Below are positions 50,115 to 62,610 of a DNA stretch of 64,000 nucleotides, piece after piece (within the stretch, counting starts at the first letter, position 1; each line of letters starts with the position of its first letter). A program made the position numbers and the translations under genes. Source of the DNA: Pictodentalium vernedei (lineage: Eukaryota; Mollusca; Scaphopoda; Dentaliida; Dentaliidae); NCBI GenBank assembly GCA_031216915.1, contig CM062291.1, positions 39,131,621-39,195,620 on the forward strand. The letters run 5' to 3'. The notes beneath the pieces are model-generated. The model made no database searches. It was not told the DNA's origin and saw nothing but the letters and a program-made list of their open reading frames with translations.

Positions 50115-50479
50115 TTATTTATTTATTTATTTATTGGTGTTTAAGGTCACATTTTTCTGCACAATGGCTAATCATGACCATGACAGTTTTACGGGTGGAG
50201 GAAGCCGGAGTACCCGGAGAGAACCACTGAACAACGGCGAGCAACTGTCAGCTCCCCAACGTACTAACTCCACACAAGCAGGGTTAGCATTGGTTGAAGA
50301 AAAGTGCACCATCGACGTGCAGTACGCCTTAGTACACAACGCCACCGTGCCCCCCCACGCGGGCAATGGAGATGAAGTGTCTTGCCCAAGGACACAACGC
50401 GGTTGCCGCAGGTGGGATTCGAACTGAGGACCTCTCGGTTTGCAGCCTGCACCTCTACCTACTGAGCCACCACGCCCCC
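50115..50479 (-). mobile_element. tRNA-derived SINE, copy 5 (full length, perfect target duplication)
   Basis: Complete with tRNA-like head (on plus: 'gggattcgaactgaggacct', 'ctacctactgagccacca'). The 14-bp duplication tgaagacaggagaa is at 50101-50114 and 50480-50493. Confidence 0.92.
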
Positions 50480-50493
50480 TGAAGACAGGAGAA

Positions 50494-51748
50494 CATTTGA
50501 GAAAAGTTAACAGGGTATAGTATAATAGATGAACAGAATTTGTGAAAATGAAATCTGAACAAAAACTAATTTTATTAAGCATTTCATTGAGAGGAGTGAT
50601 GTTTTCACCATTTTTGCAAACCGGCTACAAAAACCTGTTGCATCACATGTTTCCCCATTTCAGTTAAGCGGTTTGTGAGAAGTGAATTATTAAACTATAT
50701 TCAGGTATGATGAACACATGGATGACAGATGAAAAGTGATCACTATAGCTCACCCTAACTTTCAGTCATTTGAGCTAACAAGCCGATTGTCAATCTGGGG
50801 AAAAATGTAATAAAGTGTTCCTGCAGACAAAGACTGATGAAATTCAAGGCCATTTCTCAACATTTTTCACAGCCCTACAATAGCCAAATTCAAAGATTTG
50901 CAAGGCTCCCCACCTTTGTTGATCCACACTAGAACCTCTCCAGTTCAAAAGAAGTGGGAGAAGGGGGTAATGACTGTAGGGTTCTGGTTAGGACTATGTC
51001 TCCATGAACTATGGCATCTAAAATTATATAGCTATGATAAAGTGCTTTGTGTTTTTATTTCAGAAATATTCAAGGCTTTTCAAGGCCTCTTGGTTCATTT
51101 TCCTGGCCCTGTAGGAACCCTGTGATTCCATCTCCAGGAGTTTTGGATAATGGAAAACAATTCTCTATGACAATACATTACAGAATTATCGTGCAGCGAG
51201 AGACAGAAATACACAGAATGACACACGTCTGTATGGGTTAATCGATGTGGCATGAGTGCCAGCGCAGAAGGATAAAACGAGAGACCACAGGCCTGGAGGT
51301 TTATCCTTCTGCGATGGCACAAGTGCCAAATTGATTAACCCATTCATACATGCACATCGTTTTGTGTTTATTACATGCCTTCATGTCTATAAAAAAAACA
51401 AACAACAATTATTAGGAGGACACTCAGCGATTCATTTGACAACTATCAACAAAAAGAACACATTTTATCGCCAACCAAATTTGAGACGGGAACCCGTGTT
51501 ACTATTTCGTCCCAAGTGCCAATGTGTTCTATGTGTCTAGTGGCTCAGGGGATGATTTCCAGCTATTGCTAGGGATTCAAATTGTAACTGCATTGCACGA
51601 TTTGTAGAAAATTCCAGTGAAAATCCGCTTCTACTTAAAAATAGTCTGTCACTGACTTCTGGTCCGATTTTTATTTTCTGCATGGTTTTGTGTTGCTGTA
51701 GATGGGGATTTCATAGAACAGGCATGTAATAATAAAAAATATACCTAC
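50494..51748. repeat. intron with one diverged palindrome
   Basis: 51,231-51,350: 'gtatgggttaatcgatgtgg', '..agcgcagaaggataaa' pair with 'tttatccttctgcg..' and 'attgattaacccattcat'; probably a MITE. The rest is unclassified. The 94- and 75-codon frames that cross the palindrome are not genes. Confidence 0.55.
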
Positions 51749-51886
51749 CAACACAGCCTACAGTGATATTGAACTTGTTTTCCATACAGCGATCACATCG
51801 TCTTCCTTCAATATTGGTATGACAGGGACAATAACCATTCTCATCACACTGCAAATCCATTGAACCTTCAGGTTCACAATTACAAG
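51749..51886 (-). CDS. LAMC1: laminin gamma chain, laminin EGF-like domain exon (first in window)
   Basis: This 138-bp exon encodes [40 protein letters not shown] and ITVGCV. The eight cysteines have the laminin-type EGF (LE) spacing: CNC, QC, YC-PC, RRC-DRC, GC. It is a complete domain and the last LE repeat before the coiled coil. It enters with one base missing (G/CT) and leaves in phase 1. The acceptor is TTTTTTCAG at 51887 and the donor is GTTG/GTAGGTAT at 51748. NIT is a possible glycosylation site. Earlier LE repeats must lie beyond the right edge: I found none in the 12 kb to 64,000. Confidence 0.92.
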
Positions 51887-51989
51887 CTGAAAAAAAAAGA
51901 AACAAATGCCAATAGGATCACCAATCCAAAGTGGAGTCGTGACAGCACAAAAGTGGGTTTAATCATTATCAACTTATTGTCCAGACACC

Positions 51990-52800
51990 AATTGTTACAA
52001 TTGACTATGTGAATGGTCACTGTGACCCTGAACATTGACCTAGTGATTCCAAAATAAATAGGGTTCTTTGTTGCACCAATGCCAACCTACCTATGAAGTT
52101 TCATGAATGTGGGTGGAACCATTGTCAAATTATCATCTGGAAACCAATTGTTTACGATTTATTATGTTCAAGGTCACCATGTCTTTGACCTTTAACCTAG
52201 CGAGCCCAAAATAAATAGGGGTCTTCAACTCACCTAGGTCAACCTACCTATGAAGTTTCATGAATGTGGGTCAAACCATTATTAAGTTACCATCCGGAAA
52301 GCAATTGTTTACGATTTACTATGTTGAAGGTCACTATGACCTTGACCTTTCACCTAGCTAGCCCAAAATAAATAGGGTTCTTCCTCTCACTGATGCCAAC
52401 CTACCTATGAAGTTTCATGAACGTGGGTCGAACCATTATCAAGTTATCATCCGGAAACCAATTGTTTTGATTTACTATGTTCAGAGTCACTGTGACCTTA
52501 ACCTTTGACCTAGTGAGTCCAAAATAAATAGGGTTCTTCCTCTCATGAAGGCCAACCTATATATGAAGTTTCATGAATGTGGGTTGAACTATAGTCAAGT
52601 TATCATCCGGAAAACAATTGTTTATGATTTACTATGTTCAAGGTCATTGTGATCTTGACCTTTGACCTTGTGAGTCCACAACAAATAAGTTCTTCCTCTC
52701 ACTGATGCCAAACTACCTATGAAGTTTTATGAACGTGGGTCAAACTGTTATCAAGTTATCATCCAGAAACCAACTGTTTACGCCTGCCCACCATTCATCA
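51990..52800. repeat. tandem array, unit about 157 bp, five copies
   Basis: 'aaaataaatagggttcttc'-like motif at 52051, 52208, 52365, 52521 and about 52,678 (spacing 157, 157, 156 and 157). Units include 'gaccttgacctttgacctag', 'aacctacctatgaagtttca', 'tgaatgtgggtcgaaccatt' and 'ccaattgtttacgatttact'. The upstream and downstream edges are diverged. Confidence 0.88.
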
Positions 52801-53538
52801 AACTATAAGTCAAGTTTGACTTCGTCACAACTCGTCTAAAAACTTTCTCCTCAATAAGGATAAAAAAAACCCTCACAAGGCTCCAATGGGCCCTAATTGT
52901 TTACCTGTTAAAGAAGAATTTAATGTCACATTCAGCATCTATAGAGCCAAAACATGTACCCAAGCAATTTATTTAAACAAGCTTCTTAAAACAACTTTAA
53001 ACAACCCTCTTTAAACTTCTTTAAACAACCCTCCCCAAACATCAAAGGATGCTGTATATATCAAATATCAAAAGAATCTGACGGGAGATCTGAAGAAAAG
53101 AATTTTATAAGAATTTTTCACATAGTGCACCAAGTTAAAATTCAGGATCTCATAAGCAGAATGTGGACCAGGATCTTGATATGAAAAAACTTAAATCTGA
53201 CCTTCATAAGGATACTGTATACCAAATATCAAAGAGATGCGCATTGTAGATGCAGGCGTCGAGTTGTGCTAACAATCGGAGAGTGTTGCATGTCCATAAT
53301 CTGGTTATCAATCATATGCCGGTTGTCAAATCTGGAACCCTTGTTCAAGTTATAATGTTAATAAGTTCAGATTTCGTAAAAATTAATTAAGGCCCGTAAC
53401 TCTGTAATGAAAAATCGAGCCAAGCCAGTTTTCGAACTTACTTGAGATATCATTGCAAAACACCTGTATGGCAAATATTAGTAAAATCAGAGAACGTTTG
53501 TTCAAATTATTGCACTAATGAGCTCAAAATTCATAAAA
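52801..53538. repeat. diverged dispersed repeats flanking DIRS D
   Basis: About 52,980-53,240 resembles the 167-bp unit of 36.3-37.3 kb ('gatgctgtatatatcaaata', '..ttcaggatctcataag'). About 53,340-53,538 is the repeat unit that also hosts DIRS B ('caagttataatgttaataag', 'ccgtaactctg'). Confidence 0.55.
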
Positions 53539-53841
53539 GTTAAAAAATTTATAGTAATTTATATATTTTTTATACTTACCAATGACCCAGACATAGCTGG
53601 TGCTAACTCTTAAAATATAGGGCCAAACACAAATTTTGCCCCCCAATCCCCAAAATTTGCATCTAAAACTAAAGAAAACATGTCCTGAAAGGCCCTCCAC
53701 ACTTCGCCCCTACTGCGCATGCGCAGTGTCAAGGACGTTCCGAAATTGGCGCCATTTATCATTCTAATAACCAGTGCCTGGTAAGCGCTATGTACTCAGC
53801 GGGGAGGCAAGAGTTCCCAACTCCTGGGAGGGCCATCCCCG

Positions 53842-53930
53842 TCTGGGTCATTGGTAAGTATAAAAAATATATAAATTACTATAAATTTTTTAACATTTTT
53901 ATACTGTACCAATGACCCAGACATAGCTGA
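53842..53930. repeat. DIRS D internal complementary region
   Basis: Same arrangement as in A, B and C, with the B/D-type base 'gacatagctga'. Confidence 0.85.
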
Positions 53931-54509
53931 ATAGTAAAAAGGCTGGAGGGCCAAGGACATAGAGCAAAATGGAATACGCTCAATAAAATAAAATAGAGTC
54001 ATCCCCTGTAGGGAAAAGAAGTAATAGGCCTTACATGTATCTTTCTTATTTATGATAAATTAGAAAGATACAACACCTTCCAAAATTGAGCTTCATACAT
54101 CCATGTACTCTATTAATATCCAATATAATCCTTATACTAATAATTTTTAAAGTAAGCCAATAATAAAGTAAGTCTAGAGAATACAGACTCTTATACTCCT
54201 AAAAGTGTCTGAGAATTGCATAATCATGTCCGTTGACATATGCAATATTCAAAAGCTATACTTTAAAAACTAAGACTTTAATGAATTTTATAAACTTAAA
54301 CTTCTCACTAAACAACCATCCCAATAACAGCTCAGAATTACTAACTCCGGAGGAGGTATCCCCTTGTTTTCATAGTAAAACAGGTGACCCAAGGGAACAC
54401 CCTCCCCCCCCCCCCCCCCCCCTTTTTCTTGCCCTGGGTCAAATAGCCCAGAGCGAAGAGGGCAGCCGAACGGAGACACTGCCGAAACAGACAGCTTACC
54501 TAGCTATAG

Positions 54510-56430
54510 TAGCAACTGTTAAGTGAATGACATTCTGAGCAGTAGATAATAGACCTAACAAAAGAGGCCTCAAGAAATTGACTCGATATTTCTAAGATAA
54601 AATTCATGAATGTGGATGGCTGAGCGCAATGAGCGGCCTTCAAAAAACTATAATAGCGACACTATTAATGTAAGCCCAAGAAGTAGAAGAACTCTTACTT
54701 CATGAGCCGAAATCTTAAGCACAACTGCTAAGTCAATGATATACCATAAGCAGTACCGATAGTTAATAGAATCCATTAACAATAAAATGGAGCGTAACGT
54801 CCTTCTACTAGACATCAAAGACAGAAGAAGCTTACGCCCTTGTAATAAACAGATATCTGTTTATAAATACATAAACTGTACCCGGAAAGAGTAAAGGCCT
54901 ATGCCCATACGAAGACGGAAGGACCTTAAAATAATAGGTTCCGGATAATAGGAGCCTAACTCTTATGCAACAATCCAACCTAAATAGTAACGGAAGTATT
55001 GATTCCGAAACTATGAAAGTGAAAATCATCCATCGATAGTGCATGAAACTCACTGACTCTACAGTAAAAGAGAAACCAACAGAATTACTGTCTAAAAGGT
55101 CAGAATTTGAAAACTACTGTTTCCAGAGGCTCAAATGATTACTTAGCTAAATAAGAACCGAAGTTAAAATCCGTATAGGAATTTAATCTAAAGATTCTAA
55201 GTCTATTTATCAAAAAGTTACTAACTGACTTAGATAAAGAGACAAAAGACTCAATTGTAAACTATCGTAGAGTGCATAGGTATGAGGTAACATAAACCTA
55301 TAACCTAAATAATAACAGGCTGCAGCAGATCTTGTGAAACAAGTATACTAAAAAATAGCAATGAGTAGTATGGAGGGATCAACAATATGAACATAATGAT
55401 CCCTACACCACGACGGAAGAGCCTCCACTTTAGTCGCATAGAATAGCGAAGAAGAGGATCTCCTATAGTAAGAAATCGCGTCCAAAGCTCGTCCAGTACA
55501 GTGCTTACAATGCAATACGGACCACACAACGGAATACATGAAGGTTGCGACATTGCTGGTTGTGATAAAGATGACACGATTTACCCAGTGAAAAAAGATC
55601 CTCACATAGAGGAAGATTTCACGTTAAGACCCACAGTAGACAAGAGAGTAAATTACTCATGATCTCTGTGAAGATAGAGATGCTATCAACAGAAATGTAT
55701 TGTGGTTGTTTATCTTAGCAATACCTGCTAAAACAACAGCGCCGGAGGATACGCGTATCCTATCATTCCGTCCTATAGATCAATAGAGCGTTAACACTAT
55801 TAGCTCAGAGATCTGGACAAGCCAACACATACGTCTGCAATTGATTAGCAAGCTGTGTCATAAATAAATCATCATTGGGCGCTCCCATAGATAGCAAATC
55901 TGATTGAATACTTGTTTGTTGAGAGTCCATTCTGACAGCAACAAGCGACCCGTAAGAGAACGGGAGTCCGATAAAACAATCAGACGACCCGGAATATGAC
56001 GGACCAAAACTGAACTTGGAGTACTATAATCAACAGACGGATTCTTTCCATTAAATTGAATAACGGAAACGAAAGAGTGCCTCCCTGGTTCCGGAGATAC
56101 GCCACTACTGTCGAATTAAAGGACAGGAATTTGGGCATGCGTTTCTGAATAATGTTCATGCAATGACATAAAGCAAGCCTAAAAAACATTATTCCGCGGA
56201 AGTTAAACTGATAGCTAAAAGACTGCGGAACCCAAAGACCCTGGCACTTCGAATCCGTAGGGATCAGTATATATCCCAATCTGTTTGACTGGCAACCGTC
56301 ATAACAGCCACACTCGGGTCCGGCAACTGCGGCGGCACTCTCTGAGTCAACCACCGAATGTTTGCCCCAGTCTGAATCTCTTGTAACACTAGATAGACAA
56401 GAGAACGTATAAATCGAGCAATTCATGGAT
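54510..56430 (-). pseudogene. DIRS D recombinase and RNase H/methyltransferase remnants
   Basis: Colinear with 19,320-21,235. Short frames such as FNSTVVAYLRNQGGT (RNase H) and the recombinase piece RALDAISYYRRSSSSLFYAT survive; every gene is broken. The breaks are the same as in B to the eye, apart from single-base differences. Confidence 0.82.
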
Positions 56431-57004
56431 TGCCGGAAAGTTGCCGTCGAAGAGAAGCTCCTCCGAGAACGAAGCGACTCTGAGAGAGTTCTTAACCTTA
56501 CTATCCACGCGTGTGGATGTAGCTAGGGCTGCGTCACGTCTAACCAACTCCAATCAGCCACTGAAGGGCGGAGTTATACGTGAACAAACTACTGCCCTCA
56601 AAAGAAATTACATTGAGAATAATATCCCGTAAATCTTTTCTTGAAGACGTAATGATAACGCCTCAGTAAGGCGGATTACGAATGTTTGCCCCAGTCTGAA
56701 TCTCTTGTAACACTAGATAGACAAGAGAACGTATAAATCGAGCAATTCATGGATTGCCGGAAAGTTGCCGTCGAAGAGAAGCTCCTCCGAGAACGAAGCG
56801 ACTCTGAGAGAGTTCTTAACCTTACTATCCACGCGTGTGGATGTAGCTAGGGCTGCGTCACGTCTAACCAACTCCAATCAGCCACTGAAGGGCGGAGTTA
56901 TACGTGAACAAACTACTGCCCTCAAAAGAAATTACATTGAGAATAATATCCCGTAAATCTTTTCTTGAAGACGTAATGATAACGCCTCAGTAAGGCGGAT
57001 TACG
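56357..57004. repeat. 324-bp tandem duplication in DIRS D
   Basis: Two nearly or fully identical 324-bp units (56357-56680, 56681-57004). They span the junction where the RT region is missing; B has the unit once (about 21,172-21,491). Confidence 0.92.
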
Positions 57005-59850
57005 TATAATAAAGCGTCTAAGTTAAGTCTACTATACATAATGTCGTTCCCAACATTGAAATTGGAAAAGACATAAACGGCGAAAAAGAATATATGCAGT
57101 CTTTAATCACATCGTCTAGACGCATATGAACTCTCGGTATGCCCTGCTCTGCCTTAAAATAAACTATTTGTAAAAATGATAAAATGGCAGAAATGAGCAA
57201 CGCGGACAAGAAACTAAACTATCATGCTTAGTAGCAGGCTTGTATATATATATATATATATAGCGTCGAAAAATAAAACACATGTTGTAATGACAATATT
57301 GGACTGCGTCGGTAAGTCAGGGACAATGTCCCTGTACCGATCGAAAAATCCGAGTCCAATGACGCTATAAGTCTCTTATCCAAGATCGCAGCAATGAAGT
57401 CCGAAATAATAATCACTGGAAGAAATGCCAGAAGATATGAAAGGCATCTTCCGATACTACTAAAGGGAAAACTCGAAATCTTTCGAATCCCTTTCGCCAT
57501 CCTGTCGGACCCTATAAAGCGTTCGGTCGTCCGTAGCTGATGCAACCGCGGACCGCACCGACCCAGCGCCGTCGGATAATTCCTGATTCGACCGAGAAAG
57601 TGTCAATTGCTGGGATGCTGCGAAACAACTGTGCTAACTCGGATAGCACGTCCGTCACTGAGGCCTGAGGAGAAGCGGTCTTACGATGCATTGCCGCTGG
57701 AAGCTCCGTGATCGTTACCCCGTGCATACTTCCAATATGCGAGCGAACGGAGTGTATAGGCCTCGTGTCCCTTGGCTACCGGATGGCGCGACCTATTCGC
57801 CGTGGAATCACTGAATGCCGAAACTGATCGGATACTCGAGGTCACGTAGCCAATGTGCGGTCGTGTGCCCTGCTGTGAGGATGAGGAAGCATTAAAGACA
57901 GTCTCTCGGACTGTCAATATAACGGAGCGTCCCGAGCAACGGACATATGCTCCGAATGTAAAATATCTGAACCACAACATGCGGTCCCCTATGTTGTTGG
58001 GCGAGAGAGGAACCTCTCTCGCTCACAGCCCGGACGGACCTGGACAAGCCAGGAACCGGACTAACAGGCTTCCTCCGATCTGTCCTCAATCTGCCATCAC
58101 TGGGTGAGTACTAAAGTAATTAAAGTGCTCGCATCACCCAAATCTCCTTCCTAGACCGCAACGGACGAACCCGGCAGCCGAACCATTCGATGAATGTACG
58201 CTACACCGGGTGAGCTAGCGAATGTCACTCCGTAAGCGATAGACATATTCCATGAGCACTTATTGCCGCTAACTCTTCATTAACTATGACGACAGAGGCA
58301 CACTTTTGAAAGACATCTCCATAACTCTTCGAACAAGAAACCAGAAATGCTTGGATAGCAAGCATAAAATAATAATATATATAGCGTCGTTCAATAATTC
58401 GAAAGTTTGTGTGACATTATTGGACTATGTCGGAACTGAGGGACGATGTCCCTGAACCGAACCAAAAATTTCTAAGTCCACCGACGCTATCAGTTTCTTA
58501 TCCGGCATCGCAGCATATGTTGTTCCGAAAGGGAAAGCTTGAAATCCTCCGAATCCCTTTCGGTATCCCGTCGGACTGGATGAAACTTTCGGACGTCCGT
58601 ACCCGCTTCCGCGGAGCGTCCCAACCCAGCATCGTCGGATAAAATATATGCGACAGATTCAGTTGATGCTGGGATGCTGCGATAAACTGTGCTATTAAGG
58701 AAAGCACGTCCGTTCCCGAGGCCTGTGCAGTAGCGGACTTACGATGCATTGCCGCCGAAAGCTCCGTGTACGTTGACTCCCGCACACTTCCTATGCGAAC
58801 GTCCGGAGTCTGCAGGCCTCGAGTCCCCGGCTACCGACCCAGCGCTGTCGGAAAATTCTCGATCCGACACCGTTTCTGTCGGCTGCTGGGATGCTGCGAT
58901 AAGCTGTGCTATGTGCACAAGAATGTCCGGCGTCGAGACCTGCGGAGGCGCAGTCTATCGCTGCTTCGCCGAGGGCAGCTCCGCATCAGATGGCTCCCGC
59001 ATACTTTTCCTATGCGAACGTCCGGAGTCCATCGGTCTCGAATCCCTGGCTGCCGGATGGTGTGACCTGGTCGCCGAAGAATCCTTGATCGGCGAAGCTG
59101 GTAATATATCGGCGGTCACGCAGCCAAGGTGCGGTCGTGTGCGCTGACGAGAAGAGGAAGCCTAAGCAGTCTCAGCGGACTGCCTATACAACGGAGCATC
59201 CCGAGCGACGGACGTATGCTCCGCTAGCGACACATTTTGTACCACAACATCTGGGGCCAGATGTTGTTGAACGAGAGAGGGGCCTCTCTCGCTTGCCGTC
59301 CGGATGGACCGGAACGAGCTATGAACCGGACTAAAAGGCTTCCTGCGTTCTCCCTCCGATCCGCCGTCACTGGGTGTGCATTAGGTTAGTTTATAGTGCT
59401 CGCATCACCCCAAAATTCCTTCTAGACCGCAATGGACGAACCCGGCTGCCGAACCATTCGGTGAATGGACGCTACACCGGGCGAGCTAGCGGACGTCAAA
59501 GGCCGTCGAACCTACTAGGGTCCTCTTAGGCAATTGGCGTATTACATGAGCACTTTTCCGCTAGCCCTTCATTAATTGTGACGACGGAGGCACACTGTTG
59601 GAAGACATCACAGATACATCACCCTAATCTTGATCGTCTGAAATAGAAATTGATAAAGTAGAGTGACCCTGCGGGGAAAGGACCGGAGTGTCCAAATCCC
59701 CAACAACATACCGTGACATACGCTTCCCATATTGTCATCGAAATCATACGATACAGAACAGGAGTTAATGCGAGTACACTGACCACATATAGAATGATAA
59801 TAAAGTCAGAGGAAGACTTCCTCTTAAAACAATTGATCAATATCCTTTCA
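56431..59850 (-). pseudogene. DIRS D ORF1 region in three partial copies
   Basis: Same plan as in B: copy 1 to about 58,360, copy 2 to about 58,835, copy 3 to about 59,850. The stretch 58,840-59,280 is nearly identical to A (A-specific bases 'ttgatcggcgaagctggtaa' rather than those of C). Confidence 0.8.
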
Positions 59851-60945
59851 ATGTGAAAAGAAAACAAGTCCTGGTACTCGCACTAACCCCTGGCAATCAA
59901 AATACATAATAATAATATGATCCATTAATATAGAAAAAATAATTGAAATCAAAATATTTTGAAAAAATATTTTTTCAGAACAGCCCAAGTTTCTGAAAAG
60001 TAACGTTGAGCCCCAATGGATCCCAAGCCTAAGTGTGGACAAAAATTTTAAAAATATTTTAAACCATTTATTCAACACTTACGAACAATAATAATGTATC
60101 TAGTTATGATTAAAATAACATAAAGATATTATTTTTTAGAAATCCCCCCCTCACACAGAGGGCTGTTGTAAATGTAAACAATGAGTGTAAAAACACTAAA
60201 ATAAGACTCCAGGCACCCAGGCCCGAAATCAGTTACCAAAAATACACTATCTGATGCAAAACAGAGACTTCCAGGGAAGAAACTGCAGAACATCAGATGG
60301 TAGATGCAGAACACAACGCCTAACCACCCGTAGTTGAAGACGTAAACATGGGGAAAGAACAGAATTCATTCTGTTATTCAGCTAAAACTCCCAAGAAATT
60401 TTAGTAATAATAATTACAGAAACTATGCCAAAAGCATGGGAGAATAGCAAGGGGGAACTTAAAGGACAGGGAGAGAGGAAAACACTTGAAAAAACAGTGT
60501 AACTAAATAATCAGAATGACAACAAAATGGCTGCTGCCTTGAAAATAGGTAACTTAACATAATTTCATTAAAAAATTTTAAGTTACAGCCCTGATAATAT
60601 TGTGTCACACATTCTTTTCCTCTCCTCCTTCTCTATCCTCCTTAGAATCACCATTTCACTAATATTTATGTGTCTGGCATCATTTAAACTGAGATTTAAA
60701 AGCACAAAGATCAGTCAGATGTTAACTGATGAAGGGCCAAACTTAGAATGATAAATGGCGCCAATTTCGGAACGTCCTTGACACTGCGCATGCGCAGTAG
60801 GGGCGAAGTGTGGAGGGCCTTTCAGGACATGTTTTCTTTAGTTTTAGATGCAAATTTTGGGGATTGGGGGGCAAAATTTGTGTTTGGCCCTATATTTTAA
60901 GAGTTAGCACCAGCTATGTCTGGGTCATTGGTACAGTATAAAAAT

Positions 60946-62034
60946 ATTGACTAATTAAGGGCCATAACTCAATAACAAAAAATTATACTGGGCCAGTTTT
61001 CGAACTCGCTTGAGATTTATTACAAATATTACAAATATTAGTTAAATTGGAGTATGTTTTATCAAGTTATTGTGCTAACAGTGCAAGGGCCTCCGGACAC
61101 CCGCCCGGACACACACCGACTGTCGCCAAACCATAGGGCTCGGTTGTTAACACAACTGGACCAAAAATTCTCACTGGTGGATCTGAAAAAGAATATTTTT
61201 AAAGAATTTTTCTTACTGTACTAAGTTATACTCTGGACTCCCCACAGGGAGCCCCAATATCAACCCAGATCTAAATTTGAACTGGAATCTGTGATCCTAC
61301 TAAGGATGCTGTATATGAAATATCAAGATTTTGATCGGCGGTTCTGAGAAAATTTTTAAAGTTTTGTAAGGGTACGAGTTATAACCCCAAGGGGGCCTCA
61401 CCATGGACGTGGCAACTTTATTTGAAGAAACTTGAACTGACATATGAAGAGAAACATGCGTATCAAATTTGATTCAATTCGGCATAGAAGTTTATGAGCA
61501 GAATTTGATAATGTAAAGTTCAGGTTGTGAATGACAGATGATAAATCTCAATGCATTGTAACTGGTGGTTCATGTGGAGCAGATTTTAACTCTTAACCTG
61601 CTGAGTAATTATAAAATATTTTTTATCAGATCTAGTCATGGCTGCTGTGAAGCAGCCATGACTAGATTTGACGAAAAATTCATGAACATCTGATACAACA
61701 GATCATTGGTTAAAAAGCCTATACAACTTACCTGGAGAAAATTTGGTTAAATATCCTAAAATCTGACTTGTTTTAGAGCAAGAGATTTCCTATCGTGGGT
61801 GGGAATATCCGCCAGCAGGATGCAAGAAGTTAATTCTGAACTTTTAAAGTAGGGTCTCTCCAAAGATAATTTGAGCCATGTTTGGTTGGATTTGGGTCAT
61901 TGAATTCTGAAGAAGACTGATATGAGAAAGCTCACGGATGTCAGATGATGGATGCCAAAAGCTCTTAAGCCACTTCCAGTCAGGAGAGCTAAAAACAATC
62001 TATACACTGGTTCAGAAGGCCATAAAGATAATCG
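60946..62034. repeat. intron with repeat units and a hairpin
   Basis: 60,946-61,090 continues the repeat that hosts D. About 61,150-61,430 resembles the 167-bp unit of 36 kb. 61,627-61,670 is a hairpin 'cagatctagtcatggctgct' with its complement. No exon is seen. Confidence 0.55.
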
Positions 62035-62610
62035 TTAACCCTTTTACCTAAGGCACACAATATCAAAATTTGTTTTTCGAAAAATTTCAACAAAATCATA
62101 CCATGTTATCCCGCATTGGAATGAGCTCTCCAATGAGGGGTAACATGATATGGTTTAACTTAAATTTGTTGAAAACTATTTTTTTTTTTTTCAACTATTA
62201 TTATACTTATTTATTGGTGTTTAAGGTTACATACTTATGCACAATGGCTAATCGTGACTGTGACAGTTTTACGGGTGGAGGAAGCCGAAGTACCCAGAGA
62301 AAACCACCGAGCAACGACAAGCAGCTACCAGCTCCTCAACATCATAACTCAGCACTGCAGCACAGGCAGGGTTAGATTGGTTGAAGCGATGCACACTATC
62401 GACATGCAGTACGCCTTAGTACACAGCGTCATCGTGTCCCCATGTGGACAATCGGGGTTAAGTGCCTTTGCCCAAGGACACAATGCGGGAGTCTGAATCG
62501 ATCGCTCAGACGGTCACACATCCAAGGATTAACCAGGCTCGTTTTTTTTTTAACTGCCAAGTTTGTAAATTACACGTGCGCTGCAGCCGATTAATGAAGT
62601 AAAGGGTTAA
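62035..62610. mobile_element. palindromic MITE, TTAACCC family (copy 6), split by a SINE
   Basis: Left end TTAACCCTTTTACCTAAGG; centre 'gcattggaatgagctctcca'; right end 'agtaaagggttaa' at 62610. The right half is displaced by the SINE at about 62,200-62,530. Confidence 0.75.
62200..62530 (-). mobile_element. tRNA-derived SINE, copy 6, inside the MITE
   Basis: Tail 'ttatacttatttattggtgt', body 'ggaggaagccgaagtaccca' and 'gcctttgcccaaggacacaa'. The head is degraded. Confidence 0.75.

Larger units (their letters stand above)
53539..60945 (-). mobile_element. DIRS copy D, non-autonomous chimeric derivative
   Basis: This 7.4-kb sister of B at an independent locus has complete termini (53539 and 60945) and an ICR at 53842-53930. 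It shares with B the missing RT, the three partial ORF1 copies and nearly all small lesions. It differs by a 324-bp tandem duplication (56357-56680 and 56681-57004) and by keeping about 70 bases that B lost. NRF1-like palindromes are at 53712-53727 and 60783-60798. A run of 19 C is at 54404-54422. Confidence 0.9.

Noticed and set aside
51990-52800. CRISPR-like array
   Set aside because: Units of 157 bp are repeated throughout without short-repeat/spacer structure, in a eukaryotic intron.
18362-60945. B and D as two halves of a segmental duplication
   Set aside because: Flanks outside the termini belong to the same repeat family but differ in sequence and in insertion point by about 8 bp, and each copy ends exactly at the DIRS termini.
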